Assembly: GCF_050313795.1 (NCBI RefSeq)
Contig: NZ_JBNPMC010000002.1
Coordinates: 1-64,000 of the forward strand
Length of the DNA: 64,000 nt
From: CAMBRQ01 sp945870325
GTDB lineage: Bacteria > Bacillota > Clostridia > Lachnospirales > Lachnospiraceae
Reading direction: 5' to 3'
Part shown: in pieces, positions 49,515 to 59,449 of the stretch
Numbering within the stretch: position 1 is the first letter of the stretch
How the letters are laid out: each line of letters begins with the position of its first letter
The notes under the pieces: model-generated
Told to the model about the DNA's origin: nothing
Seen by the model: the letters and a program-made list of their open reading frames with translations, nothing else
Databases searched by the model: none
Made by a program: the position numbers and the translations under genes

Positions 49515-50937
49515 GAAATATTTAAAAAATAATGTGCTTAAAAGTCTCCGTTTTCGAATCATCCTTTTGGTCTTCCTGTCAGGGATAGTGCCTTGGGTGA
49601 TTCTAAGGGGAGTCATTTTAAGTAGTTATGAGAAACGGGCAGTAGAGGTACGGACTGCCGAGATACAGAATCAATGTACCATTCTTTGTAACCAGTTAAG
49701 TAATACGAATTATCTGACGGGTGACACATCTGAGGCGATTAAGACAGAACTGATTCAGTTGTCGAATATCTATAATGGAAGAGTTCTGGTGGTTGATCAT
49801 GATTTCCGTATTAAAGAAGATACATATGATATGGATAAGGGAAAGACTATCGTTTCCGAAGATGTTATTCGGTGTTTTCGTGGAAAAGGTACCAGTAATT
49901 ATGACAAAAAGAACAGATATATAGAAGTGACTTCACCTATTTATGATCTTGGAAATGAAAAGATTACGGGTGTGATGCTGGTGAGTGTGTCGACAGATTC
50001 GATGAACGATAATATTCAGGTGTTAGATGAAAGAATCATTATTGTGGGACTGACTGTAGGAATGGTTATGATGGTGCTGGCTTTTGCGGCCGGATTCATG
50101 ATGGTAAGACCATTCCAGAGAATCACCCACTCTATCGAGGCAGTAACAGAAGGATATGAGGATAATTATCTGCATGAGAATGCTTATACGGAGACTATGC
50201 GGATATCCGAAGCGTTTAATAAGATGCTGGGAAGGATGAAGGTACTGGATGATTCGAAGAATGAGTTTGTGTCGAATGTGTCCCATGAACTGAAGACGCC
50301 TCTTACTTCTATGAAGGTGCTGGCAGATTCTCTGCTTGCGCAAGAGGAAGTGCCTGCGGAACTTTATAAGGAGTTCATGGGCGACCTGTCAGAGGAGATT
50401 GAAAGGGAGAATAAGATTATTAATGATCTGTTATCCCTGGTTAAGATGGACAAGACTGCAAGCACGGTGAATATTAAGTCTGAGAATATGAATGCACTGG
50501 TAGAGCGAATCCTTAAGCAGTTAAGACCGATTGCGGCAACACGTAATATTGAAGTGGTATTCGAAAGTTTCCGCCCGGTTACGGCAGAAGTAGATGAGGT
50601 GAAGATATCTCTTGCCATAACGAACCTTGTAGAGAATGCAATTAAGTATAACAAAGAAAATGGATGGATTCATGTTTCTTTGAATGCAGACCATAAGAAC
50701 TGTTATATTGAGGTTGCAGATTCAGGAATGGGAATTCCGGAGGAGGCGATCGAGCATGTATTTGAAAGATTCTATCGTGTGGACAAGTCTCATTCCAGAG
50801 AGATCGGCGGAACCGGCCTAGGGCTTGCGATTGCCAGAAGTGCAGTGGTAATGCATAGAGGAGCGATTAAGGTCTTTAGCCAGGTTGGAGAGGGAACGAC
50901 GTTCACAGTGCGTATTCCGCTGACCTATGTGTCTTAG
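49489..50937 (+). CDS. Sensor histidine kinase
   Basis: This kinase has about 482 residues if read from GTG 49489; the start is uncertain because no good ribosome site is seen, and GTG 49534 is an alternative. It has two membrane helices around an external sensor of about 130 residues (first helix RFRIILLVFLSGIVPWVIL, second IIIVGLTVGMVMMVLAFAAGFMMV), a HAMP domain, HisKA with FVSNVSHELKTPLTSMKVLADSLL and an ATPase with NLVENAIKYN, DSGMGIPEEAIEHVFERFYRVDKSHSREIGGTGLGLAIA. It phosphorylates the upstream response regulator. The stimulus is unknown. Confidence 0.92.
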   Translation: MLVIISGVRKYLKNNVLKSLRFRIILLVFLSGIVPWVILRGVILSSYEKRAVEVRTAEIQNQCTILCNQLSNTNYLTGDTSEAIKTELIQLSNIYNGRVLVVDHDFRIKEDTYDMDKGKTIVSEDVIRCFRGKGTSNYDKKNRYIEVTSPIYDLGNEKITGVMLVSVSTDSMNDNIQVLDERIIIVGLTVGMVMMVLAFAAGFMMVRPFQRITHSIEAVTEGYEDNYLHENAYTETMRISEAFNKMLGRMKVLDDSKNEFVSNVSHELKTPLTSMKVLADSLLAQEEVPAELYKEFMGDLSEEIERENKIINDLLSLVKMDKTASTVNIKSENMNALVERILKQLRPIAATRNIEVVFESFRPVTAEVDEVKISLAITNLVENAIKYNKENGWIHVSLNADHKNCYIEVADSGMGIPEEAIEHVFERFYRVDKSHSREIGGTGLGLAIARSAVVMHRGAIKVFSQVGEGTTFTVRIPLTYVS

Positions 50938-50954
50938 TTAGGGGGTCAAGCAGT

Positions 50955-51884
50955 ATGAATCAGAAAAAGAAATATTATTCTATCGTATGCATCCTGCTCT
51001 GCCTGTTTCTTGTCGGGTGCACAAGAGGAAAAGAACCTGGCGAGGGTGAGACGTTCCTGTGCTTTGTAAATGCAGAAGGGACTGCGCTTGTGAAGGAAGC
51101 GTATGAGATGAAAGAGAAGGATACGGAAAGCCAGATTGGCGATATGCTGAAGAACATGGCTAAGGAGCCGGATTCAATAGATTATAAGAGTGTATTTTCA
51201 GAAAAGGTTCAAGTTCAGGAATGGACGCTGAATGAAGGAATCTTAGATCTTCATTTTAATAGTGCGTATGAAGATATGCGGCGAAGCGAAGAAGTGCTAT
51301 TTCGTGCTGCGGTGGTGCAGACCCTGGCACAGATTTCGGAGGTTGAGTATATTGACTTCTTTATCGGTGATCAGCCGCTGAGGGATCAGGAAGGAAATGA
51401 AATCGGGTATATGAAGGCGGAAGATTTTATTCAGAATACGGGCTCGTCGCTGTATTCTTATCAGGTTGGCGATCTGAAACTTTATTTTGCCAATGAAAAG
51501 GGAGATAAACTGGTACAGGAGAATGTAAGCATCCGCTATAACAGCAATATGTCGATGGAGAAACTGATCGTGGAACAATTGATCAAAGGACCGACAATCG
51601 AAGGAAATAAGCCTGTGATTCCACCGGAGACGAAGATACTTGGCATATCGGTCAAAGATGGTGTGTGTTATGTGAATCTGGATGAGGGATTCCTGAATAA
51701 CACTTATATGATCGATCCGAAGATTACGGTCTATGCAATCGTGAATTCTATTGTAGATGGAGGCTCATACAGCCAGGTTCAGATATTGGTTGGTGGAGAA
51801 TCGAATATCCAGTATATGGGAAGCGTTGATCTGAACAAGCCGTTGTCGAGGGATCTGGATCTTGTGGAGGAGAATGAGAAGTGA
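50955..51884 (+). CDS. GerMN-domain lipoprotein
   Basis: This 309-residue secreted lipoprotein has the signal YYSIVCILLCLFLVGCTRGKE with lipobox Cys about residue 22. It contains two GerMN domains. The first lies about residues 35-150 (ESQIGDMLKNMAKEPDS, WTLNEGILDLHFNSAYEDM). The second lies about residues 170-290 (MEKLIVEQLIKGPTIEGNKPVIPPETKILGISVKDGVCYVNLDEGFLNN). The domain is known from the sporulation protein GerM and from lipoproteins next to two-component genes. It follows the kinase by 17 bases and overlaps comEC by 4, so it is probably co-transcribed with both. Confidence 0.9.
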   Translation: MNQKKKYYSIVCILLCLFLVGCTRGKEPGEGETFLCFVNAEGTALVKEAYEMKEKDTESQIGDMLKNMAKEPDSIDYKSVFSEKVQVQEWTLNEGILDLHFNSAYEDMRRSEEVLFRAAVVQTLAQISEVEYIDFFIGDQPLRDQEGNEIGYMKAEDFIQNTGSSLYSYQVGDLKLYFANEKGDKLVQENVSIRYNSNMSMEKLIVEQLIKGPTIEGNKPVIPPETKILGISVKDGVCYVNLDEGFLNNTYMIDPKITVYAIVNSIVDGGSYSQVQILVGGESNIQYMGSVDLNKPLSRDLDLVEENEK

Positions 51885-54268
51885 AAAACAGGCCGTTATT
51901 ATATGTGTGCCTGATGATACTGGCGGCAATTGTGCTGGCTGTGACTGGCGGAGGGAGCAGGTTCATAAGAGAACTTCGCCCTTCGCCGCTGGAACAAATG
52001 GCATCTCAGGAGGATGTCGTGACGGTGTACGGTCAGGTGTATTATCTGGAACAGAAAGAAAATTATCAGGCAGTTTATCTAAAGAAAAATTCTATACAAC
52101 GAATATCGCAAATTCAACATAAGGAACCATCGTTCCAAGAGTCAAAGATTATCGCATATATAGATCCAAATATACAAATACACATCGGAAATATGGTAGA
52201 GATTAAAGGAGAAGTGTCCTTTTTTGAAAATGCCAGGAATCCGGGAAATTTCGACCAGAAGCGTTATTACCAGATTCAGGACATCCATGGAATCGTATGG
52301 GCAACAGAGGTTCGTCTGCTGGATTCGTCTAGATGGGAATTAAAGAATGCGCTCGTGGAATTTCGAAGCAAATGGAAAGAGAATCTGGTGGATGCTATGG
52401 GGGAAGAAGATGGAACGACCATGGGTGCCATGATGCTGGGCGAGAAATCAGATATGGATCAGGAACTGAAAGCATTATATCAGGCAAATGGTATTGGTCA
52501 TATCCTGGCAATCTCAGGGCTTCATCTGTCCTTTATAGGGATTGGTATGTATCGGATTCTTAGGAGGCTTACGGGTTCATATCCGATCGGCGGAATCGCC
52601 GGTATCCTGTTTCTGGTACTGTACATCGTTATGATAGGTCTTACGGTATCGGCGATACGTGCGCTTGTAATGTTCTTGTTCCGGGTAGGGGCGGATATTG
52701 CCGGACGGCATTATGATGCGCCAACGGCATTGGCGGTAGCGGCAGTAGTCACTCTGGTGTGGAGACCGTTGTACTTATTTGATGGAGGGTTCTGGCTATC
52801 CTTTGGTGCAGTGTTCGCAATTTTGACGGTGCTTCCTGTGATGCAGCAGACATCTGCTGTTAAAAAGTATATTGGGAAAAGTGCCGGGAGGCGTGATGCT
52901 AAAAAATATTCCATATTGGTAAGTTTCGCCCAAGAGTCTGTGGTTCAGGGTCTGAGAGCAAGTATTAGTATTCATCTGGTGATTTTACCGATACTGCTCT
53001 ATTATTTCTTTGAGTTTCCATTATATTCATTTTTCTTGAATCTCTTTGTGATTCCCTTAATGTCGGTGCTTTTATTCACGGGAATGTTGGGCAGCATCTG
53101 TGATACGATGATCATGCCTGTATCAGTAGTCTGTTTTACATTGTGCCGTGTAATCCTTTGGATCTATAAAAAGAGCTGCGATATAGCAATTATGCTTCCC
53201 GGAGCAAGAGTTGTGACAGGAAGACCTGCAATCTGGCAGATGGTTATGTACTATATGTTTTTGCTGCTGGGGGTCTTAACACTGAAAAGAAAGTTATTAG
53301 TTTCTATGGAAAGTTTAAAGAGAGAAAAAATAGAAAAGGGCAGCAATGTGAAGCAAGATCAGCAGAAGAAACTGTATAGGGATAACATAATAATGTGGAA
53401 GAGATGCGTAGTGATACTGTGGATTCTTAGTAGTTTGATGTTGATGATTCGTTGGGGAGAAAAAGGCAGTCTGGGAGTCACCATGTTGGATGTGGGACAG
53501 GGTGATGGAATATTTTTAAAAGGTCCGGATGGCGGAACCTATCTGATTGACGGAGGGAGCAGTGATGTGAAGAACGTAGGGAGGTATCGTATAGAACCGT
53601 TTCTAAAGTCGCAAGGTGTCAGTAAGATTGACTATGCGTTCATATCTCATGGTGACAGTGATCATATGAATGGTGTGGAAGAATTGATCAGCCGACAGGA
53701 AATTGGTGTAAGGATAGGGACACTGGTTCTTCCTGTACAAGAGGTGTGGGACGACAATCTAAAAGAACTGGCACATAAGGCGGACAGTGCAGGAGTAAAA
53801 GTGGCTGTGATACAGCCGGGACAGAACTTGACAGAGGGAGAGATGAACATTACATGCCTGCAGCCAGGTGCATCCAAGAAGATAGAACCTGGGAATGCAG
53901 CGTCGATGGTTCTGGCAGTCCGGTATGGTGGATATGATATGCTGCTTACCGGAGATGTGGAAGAAGAGGGAGAGGAAAACTTAACAAGCCTTCTTGCTTT
54001 AGGGTATCAGGATTGTACGTGGGAGGTTCTGAAGGTTGCGCATCATGGCTCTAAGAATTCTTCTAGTGAAGAATTCCTGGATTCTGTGTGCCCTAAATAT
54101 GCTTTGATATCGGCAGGGCAGGATAATCGGTATGGACATCCTCATCAGGAGACACTCTACAGACTGAAAGATGCGGGGAGTAAGATCTATTCCACGCAGG
54201 ATCAGGGTGCGATTGTGATAATTGTGAGGGATGGAAGAATGAGGTTTAATAGTGATATACTGAAATAA
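51881..54268 (+). CDS. comEC: DNA uptake channel ComEC/Rec2
   Basis: This 795-residue protein is read from GTG 51881, overlapping the lipoprotein stop (GTGA). It has an N-terminal membrane helix and OB-like DUF4131 region, then the competence domain with about ten membrane helices (GIGHILAISGLHLSFIGIGMYRILRRLTG, about residues 204-232). The C-terminal metallo-beta-lactamase domain shows VTMLDVGQGDGIFLKGPDGGTYLIDGG, AFISHGDSDHMNGVEEL and VLKVAHHGSKNSSSEEF. All domains are intact. It forms the pore that takes up single-stranded DNA and probably degrades the other strand. Confidence 0.95.
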   Translation: MKNRPLLYVCLMILAAIVLAVTGGGSRFIRELRPSPLEQMASQEDVVTVYGQVYYLEQKENYQAVYLKKNSIQRISQIQHKEPSFQESKIIAYIDPNIQIHIGNMVEIKGEVSFFENARNPGNFDQKRYYQIQDIHGIVWATEVRLLDSSRWELKNALVEFRSKWKENLVDAMGEEDGTTMGAMMLGEKSDMDQELKALYQANGIGHILAISGLHLSFIGIGMYRILRRLTGSYPIGGIAGILFLVLYIVMIGLTVSAIRALVMFLFRVGADIAGRHYDAPTALAVAAVVTLVWRPLYLFDGGFWLSFGAVFAILTVLPVMQQTSAVKKYIGKSAGRRDAKKYSILVSFAQESVVQGLRASISIHLVILPILLYYFFEFPLYSFFLNLFVIPLMSVLLFTGMLGSICDTMIMPVSVVCFTLCRVILWIYKKSCDIAIMLPGARVVTGRPAIWQMVMYYMFLLLGVLTLKRKLLVSMESLKREKIEKGSNVKQDQQKKLYRDNIIMWKRCVVILWILSSLMLMIRWGEKGSLGVTMLDVGQGDGIFLKGPDGGTYLIDGGSSDVKNVGRYRIEPFLKSQGVSKIDYAFISHGDSDHMNGVEELISRQEIGVRIGTLVLPVQEVWDDNLKELAHKADSAGVKVAVIQPGQNLTEGEMNITCLQPGASKKIEPGNAASMVLAVRYGGYDMLLTGDVEEEGEENLTSLLALGYQDCTWEVLKVAHHGSKNSSSEEFLDSVCPKYALISAGQDNRYGHPHQETLYRLKDAGSKIYSTQDQGAIVIIVRDGRMRFNSDILK

Positions 54269-54393
54269 AAAGGTATTTTAGGAATACATCTCCAAACGGT
54301 TGAATTAAAAACAAAGATTCAGTATAATTTGAAAGAAAGATATCGAAAAGTATATTATTAATTATATATATTAAGAAAAGAGGTAATAGAAAG

Positions 54394-55407
54394 ATGACAT
54401 ATCAAGAGGTACTTAAGAATGCAAGAACCTGCATGGGAGAATACTGCAAAGCCTGTCCGGTGTGCAACGGTAAGGCGTGCAGCAGCCAGATGCCGGGACC
54501 AGGAGCCAAAGGAAGCGGAACGGTTGCAATCCGTAATTATGATAAATGGCAGGAACTCTGTGTTAACATGGATACAATCTGTGAAAATCAATCGGTAGAT
54601 ACGACCCTCAACTTATTCGGGCAGACATTCCGACTTCCGATCTTTGCTGCCCCGATCGGTGCTATGAAACTTCACTATGGGGATAAGTATGATGATCTGG
54701 AATACAATGATATTCTGGTTCCCGCCTGCGTGGATGCAGGAATTGCAGCGTTCACAGGAGACGGCACGAATCCGGCAGTCATGGTGGCAGCAACAGAGGC
54801 GGTTAAGAAACAGGGAGGCAAAGGAATCCCGACGGTAAAGCCATGGGATATCAACACTTTGAAGGAGAAGTTGGCGATGATCAAAGCGTCCGGTTCTTTT
54901 GCAGTTGCTATGGATATCGATGCGGCAGGACTTCCATTCCTTAAGAATCTGACCCCTCCGGCTGGAAGCAAGACGGTAGAAGAATTGAAAGAGGTTGTAA
55001 AAGAGGCAGAAGTTCCATTTATTGTGAAGGGAATTATGACAGTAAAAGGAGCACTGAAAGCGAAAGAAGCAGGAGCAGCAGCGATTGTTGTATCGAATCA
55101 CGGCGGGCGCGTCCTTGATCAGTGCCCGGCGACGGCAGAAGTGCTGGAAGAGATTGCAGATGCTGTGGGAGGAACGATGAAGATCTTCGTAGACGGCGGA
55201 ATCCGTTCTGGCGTAGATGTATTCAAAGCGCTGGCTCTTGGAGCGGATGCGGTTCTGATCGGACGCCCATACGTAACGGCTGTATATGGCGGTGCGGCAG
55301 AAGGTGTTGCAGCATATACAGATAAACTGGCGGCCGAATTAGAGGATGCAATGGCAATGTGCGGTGCGCATTCGCTGGAAGAGATCTCAAGAGATATGGT
55401 AAGATAG
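54394..55407 (+). CDS. FMN alpha-hydroxy-acid oxidase-like protein with Cys-rich N-terminus
   Basis: This 337-residue protein has the TIM-barrel core of FMN-dependent alpha-hydroxy-acid oxidases: FRLPIFAAPIGAMKLHYGD, VPFIVKGIMTVKGALKAKEAGAAAIVVSNHGGRVLDQCPATAEVLEEI (catalytic His and Arg) and KIFVDGGIRSGVDVFKALALGADAVLIGRPY. The front is unusual: ARTCMGEYCKACPVCNGKACSSQMPG (about residues 10-35) with five cysteines in a ferredoxin-like spacing. In an anaerobe this could hold an Fe-S cluster and pass electrons to a partner rather than to oxygen. The substrate, lactate or another 2-hydroxy acid, is not known. Confidence 0.85.
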   Translation: MTYQEVLKNARTCMGEYCKACPVCNGKACSSQMPGPGAKGSGTVAIRNYDKWQELCVNMDTICENQSVDTTLNLFGQTFRLPIFAAPIGAMKLHYGDKYDDLEYNDILVPACVDAGIAAFTGDGTNPAVMVAATEAVKKQGGKGIPTVKPWDINTLKEKLAMIKASGSFAVAMDIDAAGLPFLKNLTPPAGSKTVEELKEVVKEAEVPFIVKGIMTVKGALKAKEAGAAAIVVSNHGGRVLDQCPATAEVLEEIADAVGGTMKIFVDGGIRSGVDVFKALALGADAVLIGRPYVTAVYGGAAEGVAAYTDKLAAELEDAMAMCGAHSLEEISRDMVR

Positions 55408-55410
55408 TTC

Positions 55411-56391
55411 ATGAAAAGTTTGAATGAAGATATTAAGACAGGAAAGTTCAGACAAGCCTACCTTCTGTATGGGGAGGAGGCTTATCTGAAGAAACAGTAT
55501 AAAGGCAAGATGACTAAGGCTATGCTTCCTGAAGGGGATACTATGAATTATGCCTATTATGAAGGCAAGGGAATCCATCCGACCGAACTGATCGATCTGG
55601 CGGAGACGATGCCTTTTTTTGCCGAGCGCAGGCTGATTGTAGTGGAGAATTCAGGATTCTTCAAGAATGCGACGCCGGAACTGGCTGATTACATTAAGAC
55701 AATGCCGGATACAACTTGTTTTCTTTTTATAGAAAATGAGGTGGATAAGCGTGGAAAGATGTATAAAGCGGTGAAGGATAAAGGACGCATCGTAGAGATG
55801 GGCAGGCAGGACGAGAAGACACTGCTCTACTGGATTGCCGGGAATGTGAAGAAAGAGGGCAGGCAGATCAAAGAGTCAACAGCACGCTATCTTGTGGCAA
55901 AGACCGGCACGGATATGGAGAACCTGGAAAAGGAGATGGAGAAACTATTTTCCTATACTTTGGGGGAGAATGAGATTACCATGCAGGATGTGGACGATAT
56001 CTGCACTACCCAGATTACGAATAAGATCTTTGAGATGGTAGAGGCAGTGGCAACGAAGCAGCAGAAGAAGGCTCTTGATTATTACTATGATCTTCTTGCG
56101 CTGAAGGAGCCGCCAATGAGGATTCTTTACCTGCTGTCACGGCAGTTTAAATTATTGTTGGAAGTAAAAGATCTTCTGGGGCGAGGATATGATAAGGGTC
56201 AGATTGCCAAGACTGCAGGACTTCATCCGTTTGTAGCGGGCAAATACATGCAGCAGTGCAAATCATTTACGAAAGAGGAACTGCGGGGAATTATGGAAGA
56301 GTCTGCCGGTACAGAAGAAATGGTGAAGACAGGGAGGCTTAATGATGTCATGAGTGTTGAACTTTTTATTGTAAAACAGAGCAACCCGTGA
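55411..56391 (+). CDS. holA: DNA polymerase III delta subunit
   Basis: This 326-residue clamp-loader subunit has FRQAYLLYGEEAYLKKQYKGKM at the start, TMPFFAERRLIVVENSGFFKN, and the C-terminal helical part DYYYDLLALKEPPMRILYLLSRQFKLLLEVKDLLGRGYDKGQIAKTAGLHPFVAGKYM. It opens the sliding clamp and loads it on DNA. It starts 4 bases after the oxidase gene. In many Firmicutes holA lies near lepA and hemW, as here. Confidence 0.93.
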   Translation: MKSLNEDIKTGKFRQAYLLYGEEAYLKKQYKGKMTKAMLPEGDTMNYAYYEGKGIHPTELIDLAETMPFFAERRLIVVENSGFFKNATPELADYIKTMPDTTCFLFIENEVDKRGKMYKAVKDKGRIVEMGRQDEKTLLYWIAGNVKKEGRQIKESTARYLVAKTGTDMENLEKEMEKLFSYTLGENEITMQDVDDICTTQITNKIFEMVEAVATKQQKKALDYYYDLLALKEPPMRILYLLSRQFKLLLEVKDLLGRGYDKGQIAKTAGLHPFVAGKYMQQCKSFTKEELRGIMEESAGTEEMVKTGRLNDVMSVELFIVKQSNP

Positions 56392-56406
56392 TATACTGGC
56401 AAAGAT

Positions 56407-56460
56407 AAGAGACTGTGGGCTTCAAAGATTGAAAAGTATTGGGAGCATAGTCTCTTTTTG
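56407..56460 (+). terminator. Terminator between holA and lepA
   Basis: AAGAGACTGTG (56407-56417) pairs with CATAGTCTCTT (from 56446), with one mismatch, followed by TTTTTG. Confidence 0.7.
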
Positions 56461-56526
56461 AGATGAAGTCTCTGGCAGAGCAGAGAGCGAATAGAAATCA
56501 TATAACAGACAAGGGGAAGAATAACT

Positions 56527-58344
56527 GTGGCAGGAATAGATCAGAGTAAAATTCGGAATTTTTGTATTATTGCACACATTGATCATGGAAAATCCACGCT
56601 GGCAGACCGTATCATTGAGATGACCGGGCTGCTTACGAGTCGTGAGATGCAGTCTCAGGTACTGGATAATATGGATCTGGAGCGAGAGAGAGGAATTACC
56701 ATCAAGGCACAGGCAGTGCGTATTGTCTATAAGGCGAAGGATGGCGAAGAGTATATCTTTAACTTAATTGATACTCCGGGACACGTGGATTTTAACTATG
56801 AAGTATCCAGGAGTCTGGCGGCTTGCGATGGTGCAATCCTAGTGGTGGATGCTGCCCAGGGCGTAGAAGCGCAGACGCTGGCGAATGTGTATCTCGCGCT
56901 GGACCATGATCTGGATGTGATGCCGGTCATTAATAAAATCGATCTTCCAAGTGCAGAGCCGGAGCGAGTGATGGAGGAGATTGAAGACGTCATTGGTATC
57001 GAAGCCATGGATGCACCGAAGATCTCGGCAAAGACCGGACTGAATGTGGAAGAAGTGCTGGAGCAGATCGTAGAGAAGATTCCGGCACCGCAGGGAGATT
57101 CGTCAGCACCTCTGAAAGCATTGATCTTCGATTCTGTGTATGATTCTTATAAAGGAGTCATCGTATTTTGCAGAATCAAAGAGGGTAGTGTGAAGAAAGG
57201 AACGCCGATTCTGATGATGGCTACCGGAGCCAAAGCAGAGGTTGTGGAAGTTGGATACTTTGGGGCAGGTCAGTTCATTCCGTGTGAGGAATTGAGTGCC
57301 GGCATGGTTGGATATATTACTGCCAGCCTTAAGAATGTAAAAGACACACGCGTGGGTGATACAATTACCAATGCAGCGAATCCGTGTGCAGAGCCACTTC
57401 CGGGCTATAAGAAAGTGAATCCTATGGTTTATTGCGGTATGTATCCAGCAGATGGCGCGAAATATCCGGATCTTCGGGATGCTTTGGAAAAATTGCAGTT
57501 GAATGATGCGTCTTTGCAGTTCGAGCCGGAGACGTCTATTGCATTAGGATTTGGTTTCCGCTGTGGGTTCCTGGGATTATTGCATCTGGAGATTATCCAG
57601 GAGCGTTTGGAAAGAGAGTATAATCTGGATCTGGTTACTACCGCGCCAGGTGTTATCTATAAAGTCCATAAGACGAATGGTGACGTAATAGAACTGACGA
57701 ATCCATCCAATCTTCCGGATCCATCTGAGATTGAATACATGGAAGAGCCTATGGTGAAGGCGGAGATTATGGTCACTTCTGAATTCATCGGTGCAATCAT
57801 GGATCTGTGTCAGGAACGAAGAGGAGTCTATGAGGGAATGGAATATATTGAGGAGACACGTGCGGTGCTTCGGTATCATTTGCCATTGAATGAGATTATC
57901 TATGACTTCTTCGATGCATTAAAATCCCGTTCCAGGGGCTATGCTTCTTTTGATTATGAACTGGATGGCTATGTACAGTCGAATCTTGTGAAACTGGATA
58001 TCCTCATTAATAAGGAAGAAGTGGATGCGCTTTCCTTCATTCTTCATGCAGATACCGCTTATGAGCGTGGTCGCAAGATGTGCGAGAAGTTAAAAGAGGA
58101 GATTCCAAGACAACTCTTTGAGATTCCGATTCAGGCAGCGATTGGAAGCAAGATCATTGCAAGGGAAACTGTAAGAGCGATGCGAAAAGATGTACTTGCC
58201 AAGTGTTATGGCGGTGATATCACCCGTAAACGAAAACTTCTGGAGAAACAGAAAGAAGGTAAGAAGCGTATGCGTCAGGTAGGTAATGTAGAGATTCCTC
58301 AGAAAGCGTTCATGAGCGTTCTGAAATTGGATGATAGAAAATGA
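56527..58344 (+). CDS. lepA: Elongation factor 4 (LepA), ribosome back-translocase GTPase
   Basis: This 605-residue GTPase is read from GTG 56527 after AGGGGAAG. It has the G1 motif FCIIAHIDHGKSTLADR, switch II DTPGHVDFNYEVSRSL and NKID (G4). The LepA-specific C-terminus is RKRKLLEKQKEGKKRMRQVGNVEIPQKAFMSVLKLDDRK. It binds the ribosome and helps translation initiation or recovery under stress. The stop overlaps the hemW start (ATGA), as in other Firmicutes. Confidence 0.97.
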   Translation: MAGIDQSKIRNFCIIAHIDHGKSTLADRIIEMTGLLTSREMQSQVLDNMDLERERGITIKAQAVRIVYKAKDGEEYIFNLIDTPGHVDFNYEVSRSLAACDGAILVVDAAQGVEAQTLANVYLALDHDLDVMPVINKIDLPSAEPERVMEEIEDVIGIEAMDAPKISAKTGLNVEEVLEQIVEKIPAPQGDSSAPLKALIFDSVYDSYKGVIVFCRIKEGSVKKGTPILMMATGAKAEVVEVGYFGAGQFIPCEELSAGMVGYITASLKNVKDTRVGDTITNAANPCAEPLPGYKKVNPMVYCGMYPADGAKYPDLRDALEKLQLNDASLQFEPETSIALGFGFRCGFLGLLHLEIIQERLEREYNLDLVTTAPGVIYKVHKTNGDVIELTNPSNLPDPSEIEYMEEPMVKAEIMVTSEFIGAIMDLCQERRGVYEGMEYIEETRAVLRYHLPLNEIIYDFFDALKSRSRGYASFDYELDGYVQSNLVKLDILINKEEVDALSFILHADTAYERGRKMCEKLKEEIPRQLFEIPIQAAIGSKIIARETVRAMRKDVLAKCYGGDITRKRKLLEKQKEGKKRMRQVGNVEIPQKAFMSVLKLDDRK

Positions 58345-59432
58345 GACCATTAGAATTATATATTCATATACCATTTTGTATACAGAAATGTCAATATTGT
58401 GACTTCCTGTCGGCTCCTTCCACTGCGAAGGAGCGGCAGGAGTATGTAGAGAGCCTTTGTCAGAAAATTCGTTCATACGGAGAACTGGCAAAGGCTTATC
58501 ATGTTGTCAGTATCTTTGTGGGAGGAGGGACTCCGTCTATCCTGGAGGCAGGGCAGATGATTAGGATCTTTGATGTGGTACGCAGTACATTTTCTATAAA
58601 TGAAGATGCGGAGATTACCATAGAAGCTAACCCTGGGACGGTGACCAGAGAGAAGTTAAAGGCTTATCGTCAGGCGGGCATCAATCGTCTGAGCATTGGG
58701 CTGCAGTCTGCAAAGAGCGAAGAACTAAAAATCCTTGGAAGAATCCATACTTATGAGGAATTTCTTGCAACGTACAGACTTGCCAGAGAAGAAGGATATC
58801 GGAATATCAATGTAGATCTGATGTCAGCAATTCCCCATCAGACGGCAGCAGGATGGAGTGAGACTTTAAGACAGGTTGCAGAATTAGGGCCTGAGCACAT
58901 CTCAGCATATAGCCTGATGATCGAAGAGGGGACTCCGTTCTACGAACGGTATGGAGAAGGCAGGCATGAAGATGAATTGCCGGGCGAAGATGAGGAAAGG
59001 AAGATGTACCGCCAAACCAGGTCTATTCTTAAGGAATATGGCTACCATAGATATGAGATATCTAATTATGCCAAACCAGGCTATGAATGTCGGCATAATC
59101 TGGGATACTGGAATCGGACAGAGTATCTGGGAATCGGCATGGGAGCGGCATCTCTGATAGATAATCAGAGATGGAACGAAGGTGGAGAACCAGAAGTCTT
59201 AACCATGGAGAACCAGATGGAAGAGTATATGTTCCTGGGACTTCGGAAGATGAAAGGCGTGCTAAAAGAGAGGTTCCTGGCAGAATTCGGGTGCGAAATG
59301 GAAGAAATCTATGGAGAGGTCTTGGGGAAGATGTATCGTGATGGACTTTTGGAGGAATGCGGGGATTACGTAAGACTGACGGAGAGAGGGATCGATGTCA
59401 GTAATTATGTGATGAGTGAATTCCTCTTGTAG
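58341..59432 (+). CDS. hemW: HemW-like radical SAM protein (heme chaperone type)
   Basis: This 363-residue radical SAM protein has its [4Fe-4S] cysteines in HIPFCIQKCQYCDF (Cys13, Cys17, Cys20). It lacks the extra cysteine of true HemN after the third Cys, so HemW is the better name. Further motifs are VSIFVGGGTPSIL, ITIEANPGTVTREKL and GINRLSIGLQS. HemW is regarded as a heme-binding chaperone rather than a coproporphyrinogen oxidase. The C-terminal HemN_C domain is present. The TAG stop lies directly at the end of the second composite palindromic element. Confidence 0.92.
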   Translation: MRPLELYIHIPFCIQKCQYCDFLSAPSTAKERQEYVESLCQKIRSYGELAKAYHVVSIFVGGGTPSILEAGQMIRIFDVVRSTFSINEDAEITIEANPGTVTREKLKAYRQAGINRLSIGLQSAKSEELKILGRIHTYEEFLATYRLAREEGYRNINVDLMSAIPHQTAAGWSETLRQVAELGPEHISAYSLMIEEGTPFYERYGEGRHEDELPGEDEERKMYRQTRSILKEYGYHRYEISNYAKPGYECRHNLGYWNRTEYLGIGMGAASLIDNQRWNEGGEPEVLTMENQMEEYMFLGLRKMKGVLKERFLAEFGCEMEEIYGEVLGKMYRDGLLEECGDYVRLTERGIDVSNYVMSEFLL

Positions 59433-59449
59433 AGGGGAATTTAGTTCTT

